The notes beneath the pieces are model-generated. The model was not told the DNA's origin. It saw only the letters and a program-made list of their open reading frames with translations, and made no database searches. Positions 1-5,581 of a stretch of DNA of 7,937 nucleotides are shown here, in pieces. How positions within the stretch are numbered: position 1 is the stretch's first letter; each line of letters starts with the position of its first letter. The translations under genes were made by a program, and so were the position numbers. The DNA is taken from positions 1 to 7,937 of the forward strand of contig JAISSA010000221.1 of NCBI GenBank assembly GCA_031273365.1. The letters run 5' to 3'. This stretch comes from Synergistaceae bacterium. GTDB taxonomy: Bacteria > Synergistota > Synergistia > Synergistales > Aminobacteriaceae.

Positions 1-126
1 GTGGAACTGGACGACGCGGGCTGGTACCCGCCCGACGCCCTGCCGAACGTCCCTCCGGGCCTCAGCATATCCCGCAGGCTGATCGACGACTTCGTGAGGC
101 GGACGACGCCGCAGGGGCAGATATAA
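1..126 (+). CDS. nudC: NADH pyrophosphatase NudC-like, C-terminal end (partial)
   Basis: The window opens inside this gene; frame 1 is open from base 1 to the TAA at 124-126, giving 41 residues. The sequence has the end-of-NudC pattern: an acidic residue pair before an aromatic 'GWYPPDALP' (family: ARWF..(D/E)LP), then a proline-rich 'LPNVPPG', then 'SISRRLIDDF' (family: SIARxLI). Known role of the family: a Nudix hydrolase that splits NAD(H) into NMN(H) and AMP, and in some bacteria removes NAD caps from RNA. The zinc ribbon and Nudix box would lie upstream and cannot be seen, so the assignment rests on the tail alone. The stop is 18 bases before the flotillin start, so the two genes may be co-transcribed. 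Confidence 0.7.
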   Translation: MELDDAGWYPPDALPNVPPGLSISRRLIDDFVRRTTPQGQI

Positions 127-144
127 CTCAGGAGGTGGTTTTAC

Positions 145-1764
145 GTGAGGATAGCGTATGTGGGCACAGTTTTCTTTGCGATACTCGTCGTTTTTGTTTT
201 CCTTTCATTTATATCGCTGATAAGGCGATATAAGCGTTGTCCATCGGACAAAATTCTCGTTATCTTCGGCAAGACCGGAGAGGGGTCGGCAAAGTGCATT
301 CATGGAGGGGCCGCGTTCGTCTGGCCGCTTTTGCAGGATTACTCCTACCTCGACCTGACCCCGATCTCCATAGAAATCCCCCTGCAGGGGGCGTTGTCGA
401 AGGAAAATATACGCATCGCCGCGCCCTCGACGTTCACCGTCGGCATCAGCACCGAGCCGGTCGTGATGAAGAATGCCGCCGAGCGGCTCCTCGAGCTGAA
501 CCAGGCGGCGGTGAGGCAGGTGGCGGAGGACATTATCTTCGGCCAGTTCCGCGCCACGATCGCCACGATGAACATCGAGGAGATCAACAAGGACAGGGAG
601 AAATTCCAGTCGGCCGTGATGGAGTCCGTCGAGGTCGAGCTCGCCAAGGTGGGCCTGCGCGTGATCAACGTCAACATCAAGGACATCGACGACGAGTCCG
701 GATACATCAAGGCGCTGGGTCAGAAGGCGGCCTCCGAGGCGATCAACCAGGCGAGGATCGACGTCGCCGAGCAGGAGAGGCATGGCCAGATCGGCGTCGC
801 GCAGGCGGATAAGGAAAAGGAAATCGGCGTGGCGAACGCCTCCAAGGATCGGGAAATCGGGGTGGCCGGAGCCGACAGGGAGCGGGAGATCGGCCTTGCG
901 CGGGCGACGAAGGAAAAGGAAATCGGCATGGCCGAGGCCAACAAGGAAAAGGAGATCGGGCTCGCGGAGACCGCCAGAGAACGGGAGATCGCCATAGCCC
1001 GTGCCGCCAGGGAAAAGGAGATCGGCCTTGCCGAGGCCCTGAGAGAGCAGCGTATAGGCGTTTCCGCGGCCGACGCCGAGGCCGTCAGGGGAGAGAACCT
1101 CGCGCGTCAGATCAAGGCGGAGTCCGAAGCGGAGCTTCGCGAGAAGACGGCGGAATCCAACAGGCGCGGCACGGTCGCCGAGAAGACGAAGGAGGCCGAG
1201 GCCAAACGGCTCGCCTACCTGGCCGAGATGGAGGCGGAGACCGCGCGCACGGAGCGCGACAAGGCGTCCCGCATCGCGGACGCCATCCCGGCCGCCGAGG
1301 CCGAGAAGCGCCGCATCATCATAGAGGCCGAGGCCCTGATGGAGCGCCAGAGCCGTGAAGGGCAGGGCGAGGGAGAGAAGATCAAAAACGAAATGCTTGG
1401 CCGCTCCGAGGGTATGAAGGCCGTGTTCGAGGCGAACTCCGAGGGTATCAGGAAACTTGTCGAGGCCGCCGCGGGCGACGCGAACGCCGCGTTTCTCCTG
1501 ATGATGGCCGAAAAGGTTCCGGAGATGATGACCATTCAGGCCCAGGCCATATCCAACTTCAGGATCGACAAGGTGACCGTCTGGGACTCCGGTCAGGCGG
1601 ACGGCAGGACCATTTCGAACCTCGTTCGGGACTACGCGACAAGCCTGCCGCCTCTGCAGGACCTTCTGCGACTGACGGGCGTGGTCGGCCCCGGGATCCT
1701 CGGCAAACGCGAGGACGAACCGACGGCAAAAAAATCTGAGACGCGGCCGGAGCGGGCCGGATGA
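145..1764 (+). CDS. Flotillin-like SPFH/band-7 protein with extended 11-residue repeat stalk
   Basis: A 539-residue flotillin, close to the bacterial FloT/YuaG size (about 510). Residues about 4-26 form one N-terminal membrane segment. Residues about 32-200 are the SPFH domain, starting at 'RCPSDKILVIFGK' and including 'FRATIATMNIEEI' and 'VGLRVINVNIKDI'. Residues 214-312 are nine tandem 11-residue repeats of consensus (K/R)EIG(V/L)AxAxxE. An Ala/Glu-rich coiled coil follows to about 400, then the flotillin C-terminal region with 'GEGEKIKNEMLGRSEGM' and 'NFRIDKVTVWDSG'. The GTG start at 145 is set by AGGAGGT at 130-136 with an 8-base gap. Family role: oligomeric scaffold of membrane microdomains, stalk on the cytoplasmic side. 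The ATGA overlap with the NfeD gene indicates one transcriptional unit, as in the yuaF-yuaG pair of Bacillus subtilis. No frameshift is seen; the repeat number is the odd feature. Confidence 0.93.
   Translation: MRIAYVGTVFFAILVVFVFLSFISLIRRYKRCPSDKILVIFGKTGEGSAKCIHGGAAFVWPLLQDYSYLDLTPISIEIPLQGALSKENIRIAAPSTFTVGISTEPVVMKNAAERLLELNQAAVRQVAEDIIFGQFRATIATMNIEEINKDREKFQSAVMESVEVELAKVGLRVINVNIKDIDDESGYIKALGQKAASEAINQARIDVAEQERHGQIGVAQADKEKEIGVANASKDREIGVAGADREREIGLARATKEKEIGMAEANKEKEIGLAETAREREIAIARAAREKEIGLAEALREQRIGVSAADAEAVRGENLARQIKAESEAELREKTAESNRRGTVAEKTKEAEAKRLAYLAEMEAETARTERDKASRIADAIPAAEAEKRRIIIEAEALMERQSREGQGEGEKIKNEMLGRSEGMKAVFEANSEGIRKLVEAAAGDANAAFLLMMAEKVPEMMTIQAQAISNFRIDKVTVWDSGQADGRTISNLVRDYATSLPPLQDLLRLTGVVGPGILGKREDEPTAKKSETRPERAG
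784..1080 (+). repeat. Nine tandem 33-bp repeats encoding an 11-residue (hendecad) motif
   Basis: Nine consecutive in-frame 33-bp units lie inside the flotillin gene and encode residues 214-312. Every unit is exactly 11 residues, with Ile at position 3 and, in most units, Gly at 4 and Ala at 6. Units 2-8 begin KEIG, REIG or REIA. The DNA is only partly conserved: blocks such as 'aaggaaaaggaaatcggc' recur near 811 and 909, while other units use different codons. The duplication therefore looks old, or selection acts on the protein pattern. Eleven-residue periodicity is typical of long straight helices or right-handed coiled coils. Confidence 0.9.
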
Positions 1765-2321
1765 CGTTTGGCGAATGGGAGTGGGCTCACGTCGCGATCG
1801 GCGGGGTGGCGACGTGCATCTTCCTTTTCCAGACCTTCGGAACTGTCGGGGATGGGGACTCCGACCTCGACGACGCGGGGGCGGACGTGCACGACGGAGG
1901 GGGAGGACTTTCCGATTACCTCTCCGTGAGGAATTTTGTCGCGCTCTTCATCGGCTACGGATGGGTGACGCTGGCGGCGCTGCTCTCCGGGGAATCGAGG
2001 GGAATGTCGTCTCTGCTCGGCGTCTGCGCGGGGATTCTGCTGGCAGCTCTGTCGCTTTTCATGATAAAGGCCTTTCTCAGGTTTCAGGAGGACGGCACTC
2101 TCGATATGGAGAGCCTCGTCGGCAGGCGCGCCTCCGTATATATCTCCGTGGGAGGGGCGGGCTCGTCCGCCGGCAAGGTGATGGTCGACACGAAAAAGGG
2201 AAGGATCGAGCTTACGGCCCGAACGAACGATCCGGATGGACTGCGCCCCGGTCAGATCGCGACGATTCTCGAGACTGACGGCGGCGTGCTCTGGATAACC
2301 GCCGATGAAAAAGGAAAATAA
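1761..2321 (+). CDS. NfeD-family membrane protein (flotillin partner)
   Basis: A 186-residue protein, near the size of YuaF (about 174), whose ATG overlaps the flotillin TGA (ATGA at 1761-1764). The GGAG at 1749-1752 is a suitable ribosome binding site. Three membrane segments can be read at residues about 8-25, 55-75 and 83-104. A soluble C-terminal domain of about 118-182 includes 'LVGRRASVYISV', 'GKVMVDTKKGRIELTAR' and 'RPGQIATILETDGGVLWI', the small OB-fold beta-barrel of NfeD proteins. This is the short NfeD class without the serine protease domain. Members of this class are found next to flotillins and are thought to act with them in membrane microdomains. Between the first two membrane segments lies an Asp/Gly-rich stretch (residues about 28-50). 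The order here is flotillin first, NfeD second, the reverse of B. subtilis yuaF-yuaG. Confidence 0.85.
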   Translation: MTFGEWEWAHVAIGGVATCIFLFQTFGTVGDGDSDLDDAGADVHDGGGGLSDYLSVRNFVALFIGYGWVTLAALLSGESRGMSSLLGVCAGILLAALSLFMIKAFLRFQEDGTLDMESLVGRRASVYISVGGAGSSAGKVMVDTKKGRIELTARTNDPDGLRPGQIATILETDGGVLWITADEKGK

Positions 2322-2342
2322 AGAAATAAAGAAAAAAATTAA

Positions 2343-2395
2343 CGGGGTCAGGGGACTCGTCCCCTGCGGGGAATGGGGCGGAGCCCCATGGTTTT
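2343..2395 (+). terminator. Double G/C hairpin element, likely terminator of the flotillin unit
   Basis: Two perfect hairpins lie in series. The first is CAGGGGA (2349-2355), loop CTCG, TCCCCTG (2360-2366). The second is ATGGGGC (2373-2379), loop GGA, GCCCCAT (2383-2389). A short TTTT follows at 2392-2395. The position, 22 bases after the NfeD stop and before hypF, suits a transcription terminator. The weak T-tract and two-hairpin layout also resemble dispersed intergenic repeat elements of G/C-rich anaerobes, so it may be a REP-like element with or without terminator activity. Confidence 0.6.
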
Positions 2396-2457
2396 GGCTT
2401 TAAGCTGCCTGATCTGAAAAAGAGCCATTAACCTGCATCAAAGAGAGGAAAAGTTTC

Positions 2458-2517
2458 ATGGCGTTTTTCGTATATTGGAACAAAACGAGGGGCATTTCCC
2501 GGGGAAATTCGACTTGA
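2458..2517 (+). CDS. Possible 19-residue leader peptide upstream of hypF
   Basis: An ATG at 2458, preceded by GAGAGG (2443-2448) with a 9-base gap, opens a 19-codon frame (starts MAFFVYWNKT, ends GNST). Its TGA at 2515-2517 shares its last base with the best hypF start (TGATG, ATG at 2517-2519). The ribosome binding site here is better than any directly before hypF. A terminating ribosome could therefore restart on hypF, which would be translational coupling. The peptide resembles nothing I recognise. Chance occurrence is possible, since short frames are common. Confidence 0.35.
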   Translation: MAFFVYWNKTRGISRGNST

Positions 2518-4829
2518 TGTTGCGTGCCTCTCTTCTGATTACCGGGGTCGTCCAGGGCGTGGGGTTTCGTCCTTTTTGCGTCCGGACGGCCCGGTCTCTG
2601 GGGCTTTGCGGGACAGTGCGCAACACGTCCGGCGGAGTGGAGGTCGTCCTCGAGGGCGGTGAAGCCGCGATACTCGAGTACCTGCGTATTCTGCGGGAGG
2701 AGCATCCGCCCGCGGCCGTCGTTTCCGACGTTCAGGTTCGACGTTTTCCCGTGGAACGGAGGACGTTTGTGGATTTTTCGGTCGTCGAAAGCCGACGGGG
2801 AGCGGAGCAGCGTGTCCTGATTCCGCCCGATCTCGCGATTTGCGAGGACTGTCTGGCGGAGATGAACGATCCGCTCGACCGACGCCACCGGTATCCCTTC
2901 ATCAACTGCACGGCCTGCGGGCCGCGTTACACCATCATCAGGGAGCTTCCCTACGACCGCCCCATGACGACGATGCGCGATTTTCCGATGTGCCCCGACT
3001 GCGAGCGGGAATACCACGATCCCGCCGACCGGCGTTACCACGCCCAACCCAACGCCTGCCCCGTGTGCGGGCCGAAGGTGTGGCTCGCCGATTCTTCGGG
3101 AAGGACGCTGTGCGAGGCCGAAGAGGCGATCGATGCCCTGCTTTGCGGGATCGCAGCGGGCAGGCTCGTCGCCGTTAAAGGGACGGGCGGTTTTCAGATC
3201 GCCTGTCTGCCGGAGGACGGACCGGTGGGAGAATTGCGCCGCCGCAAGCACAGACCGGACAAACCCTTTGCCCTGATGGTTCGCGACCCTGACGCGGCGC
3301 GACGTCTTGTACATCTGTCGCCCGGGGCGGAGGCCCTCCTGACGGGCACGGAGCGGCCCGTGGCGATTTGCCCGATCCGGGACGCCGCGCCGGTCTCGAC
3401 TTTGGTTGCGCCCCTGCAGAGGCGTCTTGGCGTCATGCTTCCCTCCGCGCCTCTGCATTACCTGATTATGGAGAGATTCGACGTCCTGATCATGACCAGC
3501 GCCAACATCAGCGACTCGCCCATCGTCTCCTCCAACGAGGAGGCCTTTTCGACGCTGTCCGGGATCGTCGACCTTTTTCTGTGCCATAACCGGGACATTT
3601 ATACGCCTGTCGACGACTCCGTCGTGCTTCCGGCGGACAAAAAAAATTTTATTTTCCTGCGGCGCGCCCGGGGTTACGTTCCCAATCCGATGCTCCTGCC
3701 TTTCGAGTCGCCCGATATTTTGGCGGCTGGAGCCCAGCTGAAGTCGACCTGGTCTCTGGCGAGGGGCAGGACGCTTTTCCCGGGACAGTACCTCGGGGAC
3801 TTGGACCAGCTGGGGACGGCGACGTACTATCGACGCTCGCTGTCTCATTTTATCGAGCTGTACGGGATCGAGCCGAGGGTTCTGGCGTTCGACAAACACC
3901 CCGGTTACACGGCGACGGAGCTGGCAAAAGGTTTTTGTGGATTTTGCGGGAGCAGAGAGAACGTCGCCCTCTGTCCTGTCCAGCATCACCATGCGCATCT
4001 GGCGTCGGTGCTGCTGGACAACGCCTTTTGGGAGCCCGCCGTCGGCGTTCTCCTGGATGGTACGGGGTATGGCGACGACGGCACGATATGGGGGGGGGAG
4101 TTTCTTGTCGGCGACGCCCGGGGGTTCAAACGCATGGGGTCTCTCCTGCCCTTCCGGCTTCCGGGGGGAGAGCGCGCGATCCACGAGCCATGGCGCTGCG
4201 CTCTGGCTCTGCTGCACGAGGCGTTCGGAATGCCGGAGGCCGGGGAAATTGCGCGGGGGCTCCGGCTTGGGTTCGACGCGCCGGTCGATGCCCTGCTCGC
4301 CGTTCTCCATGCGGCGCCGGTCACCACGTCATGCGGGCGGTTGTTCGACGGCGTCTCGGCCCTTTTGAACCTGTGCCGGACGGCCACGTATGACGGGCAG
4401 GCGGCGATGGTCCTCGAGAACCGGTCTGAAATGTCGGGCGACGCCCTGCCCTTCGACGTTCGGGACGAGGGAGATTTCGTCCTTCTGGACTGGCGTCGCG
4501 CCGTGAGGGCGCTGGTCTCCACAGGGGCCGACAGCGTGGGGAAAACGGCGGGGGCGTTTCACGGGGGGTTGTCTCTGGCGATCTGCGATGCCTGCGATCT
4601 TTTGAGGCGTAAAACGGGCTTGAAACACGCGGCGCTTTCCGGCGGGGTCTGGCAGAATCGCCTGCTGCTCGACCTGAGCTGCCGTGAGCTGGAAAATCGC
4701 GGGTTCACAGTTCTGACGCATAAGAGCGTTTCGCCCAACGATGAAGGGGTCTCCGTCGGCCAGGCGGTCGTGGCGGCGCATTTTTTTCACGTTGCCCGCG
4801 CTCACCACGAAAAGACGAACGCGGGATAG
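2517..4829 (+). CDS. hypF: Carbamoyltransferase HypF, [NiFe] hydrogenase maturation
   Basis: A complete 770-residue HypF, normal for the family. In order: an acylphosphatase domain (1-90) with 'GVVQGVGFRPF'; two zinc fingers, C109-x2-C112-x18-C131-x2-C134 and C159-x2-C162-x18-C181-x2-C184; a YrdC-like domain (about 195-370) with 'KGTGGFQ' at 221-227, 'RRRKHRPDKPFALM' and 'MTSANISDSPI'; and a Kae1-like domain with 'QHHHAH' (489-494), 'DGTGYGDDG' (from 514) and 'GGVWQN' (709-714). Known role: it uses carbamoyl phosphate and ATP to form carbamoyl-adenylate and carbamoylates the C-terminal cysteine of HypE, the source of the active-site cyanide ligands, in the cytoplasm. I chose ATG 2517 because it places the acylphosphatase motif at the usual distance; an in-frame TTG at 2475 would add 14 residues. 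No other hyp gene or hydrogenase is in view, so partners must lie elsewhere. Confidence 0.96.
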   Translation: MLRASLLITGVVQGVGFRPFCVRTARSLGLCGTVRNTSGGVEVVLEGGEAAILEYLRILREEHPPAAVVSDVQVRRFPVERRTFVDFSVVESRRGAEQRVLIPPDLAICEDCLAEMNDPLDRRHRYPFINCTACGPRYTIIRELPYDRPMTTMRDFPMCPDCEREYHDPADRRYHAQPNACPVCGPKVWLADSSGRTLCEAEEAIDALLCGIAAGRLVAVKGTGGFQIACLPEDGPVGELRRRKHRPDKPFALMVRDPDAARRLVHLSPGAEALLTGTERPVAICPIRDAAPVSTLVAPLQRRLGVMLPSAPLHYLIMERFDVLIMTSANISDSPIVSSNEEAFSTLSGIVDLFLCHNRDIYTPVDDSVVLPADKKNFIFLRRARGYVPNPMLLPFESPDILAAGAQLKSTWSLARGRTLFPGQYLGDLDQLGTATYYRRSLSHFIELYGIEPRVLAFDKHPGYTATELAKGFCGFCGSRENVALCPVQHHHAHLASVLLDNAFWEPAVGVLLDGTGYGDDGTIWGGEFLVGDARGFKRMGSLLPFRLPGGERAIHEPWRCALALLHEAFGMPEAGEIARGLRLGFDAPVDALLAVLHAAPVTTSCGRLFDGVSALLNLCRTATYDGQAAMVLENRSEMSGDALPFDVRDEGDFVLLDWRRAVRALVSTGADSVGKTAGAFHGGLSLAICDACDLLRRKTGLKHAALSGGVWQNRLLLDLSCRELENRGFTVLTHKSVSPNDEGVSVGQAVVAAHFFHVARAHHEKTNAG

Positions 4830-4853
4830 AAGGACTAATCGAAATTTAATCAA

Positions 4854-4893
4854 TGTCAATCGCGGCGGGAGCTCTGCTATAATCTTTGCAAAG
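4854..4893 (+). promoter_or_regulatory. Extended -10 promoter and palindromic operator candidate of the antitoxin gene
   Basis: A perfect extended -10 element, TGCTATAAT, occupies 4875-4883. The -35 region is weak (TGTCAA at 4854-4859, 18-base spacer), as expected for an extended -10 promoter. Directly downstream is a perfect 10-bp palindrome, CTTTGCAAAG (4884-4893), which overlaps the expected transcription start and runs into the ribosome binding site AAGGAG (4891-4896). Antitoxins of RelB/DinJ-type systems commonly repress their own promoters at palindromes, so this is a candidate autoregulatory operator. That function is inferred from position and symmetry only. Confidence 0.6.
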
Positions 4894-4904
4894 GAGTGAT
4901 GAAA

Positions 4905-5159
4905 ATGACTGTTGCTCAGCTCACCGTGAAAGAAGACCTTTGCCGCCGTATCCTTGACCTGCCGGTTGACAGTGCTGCGCGGGTCCTTGAATTCGTCAAC
5001 GGGCTTGAAGAACATGAGCCGAACAAGGAGACGATCAGGGTTCTGGAAGACAGCGAAGCGGGGCGTAACCTGTTGGGGCCGTACAATACGCTGGAAGATA
5101 TGTTTAAGGATTTCGGTATCCATGTTGACGCCTCATCCCACTACAGCGTTCAAGAGTGA
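4905..5159 (+). CDS. Type II antitoxin-like small protein (RelB/DinJ-like C-terminal half)
   Basis: An 84-residue acidic protein. ATG 4905 fits AAGGAG at 4891-4896 with an 8-base gap; GTG 4896 and ATG 4899 are too close. The N-terminal half ('RRILDLPVDSAARVLEFVNGL') resembles the helical segment seen in DUF2281-like and related antitoxins. The second half ('ETIRVLEDSEAGRNLLGPYNTLEDMFKDFGI') matches the usual tail of antitoxins paired with RelE/YafQ toxins, which wraps the toxin. It has its own promoter and overlaps a YafQ-like toxin gene by 38 bases, the standard antitoxin-first order. Because the toxin is truncated, this antitoxin is probably solitary unless it acts on another toxin. The family was assigned by eye; the toxin neighbour is the stronger evidence. 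Confidence 0.65.
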   Translation: MTVAQLTVKEDLCRRILDLPVDSAARVLEFVNGLEEHEPNKETIRVLEDSEAGRNLLGPYNTLEDMFKDFGIHVDASSHYSVQE

Positions 5160-5316
5160 GGTGCAACGACTTGCCATGAGGGGACGAAACATTATGAAGA
5201 TATTTCCCCCTCTGCTCGCCTTGTTAAATGAGCAACCTCTCCCGCCCCAATACCAGGATCATCCACTGAAGCGTGAAGCACCAATGGAAAAACGAGCGAC
5301 CAGATCAACGCGATAA
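5122..5316 (+). pseudogene. YafQ-like mRNA interferase toxin, truncated after about 50 residues
   Basis: The frame starts with ATG-TTG at 5122, inside the antitoxin gene. Residues 1-50 follow the YafQ/RelE pattern: 'MLTPHPTTAFKSEVQRL', then 'RGRNIMKI' (family: RGKDxxKL), then 'LLNEQPLPPQYQDHPLK' (family: LxxGxPLPxKYxDHPLxG). His47 in 'QDHPL' matches the first active-site histidine of YafQ. After Lys50 (base 5271) the match stops. The expected 'WKGYRECHIEPDWLLIY' block and the C-terminal catalytic Arg and His are absent, and an unrelated 14-residue tail runs to TAA at 5316. Neither other plus frame continues the toxin. Intact members are about 90 residues and cut ribosome-associated mRNA; this remnant should be inactive. 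The loss coincides with the joint described under the 5272-7812 block. Confidence 0.65.
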
Positions 5317-5329
5317 AAATTTTCTTCAT
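5192..5329 (-). pseudogene. 5' fragment of a secreted-protein gene (signal peptide only)
   Basis: On the minus strand, ATG at 5329 is preceded by GGGAGG (plus positions 5338-5343) with an 8-base gap, and farther upstream by TATAAT (5369-5374). The first 20 residues, beginning MKKIFIALIW and ending FPLVLHA, are a classic Sec signal peptide: a lysine pair, a hydrophobic core and an Ala-type cleavage site after LHA. After about residue 20 the frame reads antisense through the toxin sequence, so the mature part 'SVDDPGIGAGE' is probably not native. The frame ends at 5192 after 45 residues. I read it as the start of a secreted or periplasmic protein whose body was lost at the joint near 5272. The identity of the original protein cannot be told. 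A real 45-residue secreted peptide is an alternative. Confidence 0.5.
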
Positions 5330-5368
5330 TTCTGTAACCTCCCGCCTGAGATTTTGACTGACGAGGCG

Positions 5369-5374
5369 ATTATA
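5369..5374 (-). promoter_or_regulatory. -10 element of the minus-strand secreted-gene fragment
   Basis: The plus-strand ATTATA is a consensus TATAAT on the minus strand, 25 bases before the GGGAGG ribosome binding site of the signal-peptide gene. The best -35 candidate is TTTACA, with an over-long 20-base spacer, so the promoter call rests mainly on the -10 element and its position. Confidence 0.35.
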
Positions 5375-5488
5375 CGGAGGATTTTTTACAGCCATGTAAA
5401 ATTATTCATACAGCCGGGTTACATTCCTCTTTTCGCGAATGCGGTTTTCTGTACCAATGTTATGGGCAGGAGGAGCCGGGTTTGAGTG

Positions 5489-5526
5489 TTGCTATTATTG
5501 CCTGTTTAATTTATGATCGCAATAAT
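5489..5526 (+). promoter_or_regulatory. Candidate chemoreceptor promoter overlapped by an inverted repeat
   Basis: TTGCTA (5489-5494) and TATGAT (5513-5518), 18 bases apart, match the -35 and -10 consensus at 4/6 and 5/6 positions. A perfect 8-bp inverted repeat, ATTATTGC (5494-5501) and GCAATAAT (5519-5526), covers the spacer and the -10 element. It is placed like a repressor operator. It lies in the AT-rich 252-base interval between the divergent secreted-gene fragment and the chemoreceptor gene. No sigma-28 flagellar promoter was recognised. Function is inferred. Confidence 0.4.
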
Positions 5527-5581
5527 TTCAGGGCAATGATGCGAGTCAGATTGTTCATTATAAGGAAGAGGTGCAGTATCG

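Noticed and set aside
784..1080. Regular 33-bp repeats considered as a CRISPR array
   Set aside because: The units are contiguous without spacers, diverged at the DNA level, and in frame within the flotillin coiled coil.
2475..2516. TTG start giving a 14-residue longer HypF
   Set aside because: It has no good ribosome binding site and adds residues before the usual HypF start. ATG 2517 gives the normal distance to the acylphosphatase motif. Not fully excluded.
2400..4310. 636-codon open frame on the minus strand
   Set aside because: It lies antisense to hypF, whose motifs are complete. The product is Arg/Pro/Gln-rich with no recognisable domain, as expected for a G/C-rich antisense shadow.
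5273..5485. 70-codon plus frame reading past the toxin joint, considered as the frameshifted rest of the toxin
   Set aside because: Apart from 'QWKN' it lacks the toxin's conserved His, Asp-Trp, Arg and His residues, so it is not a simple frameshift continuation.
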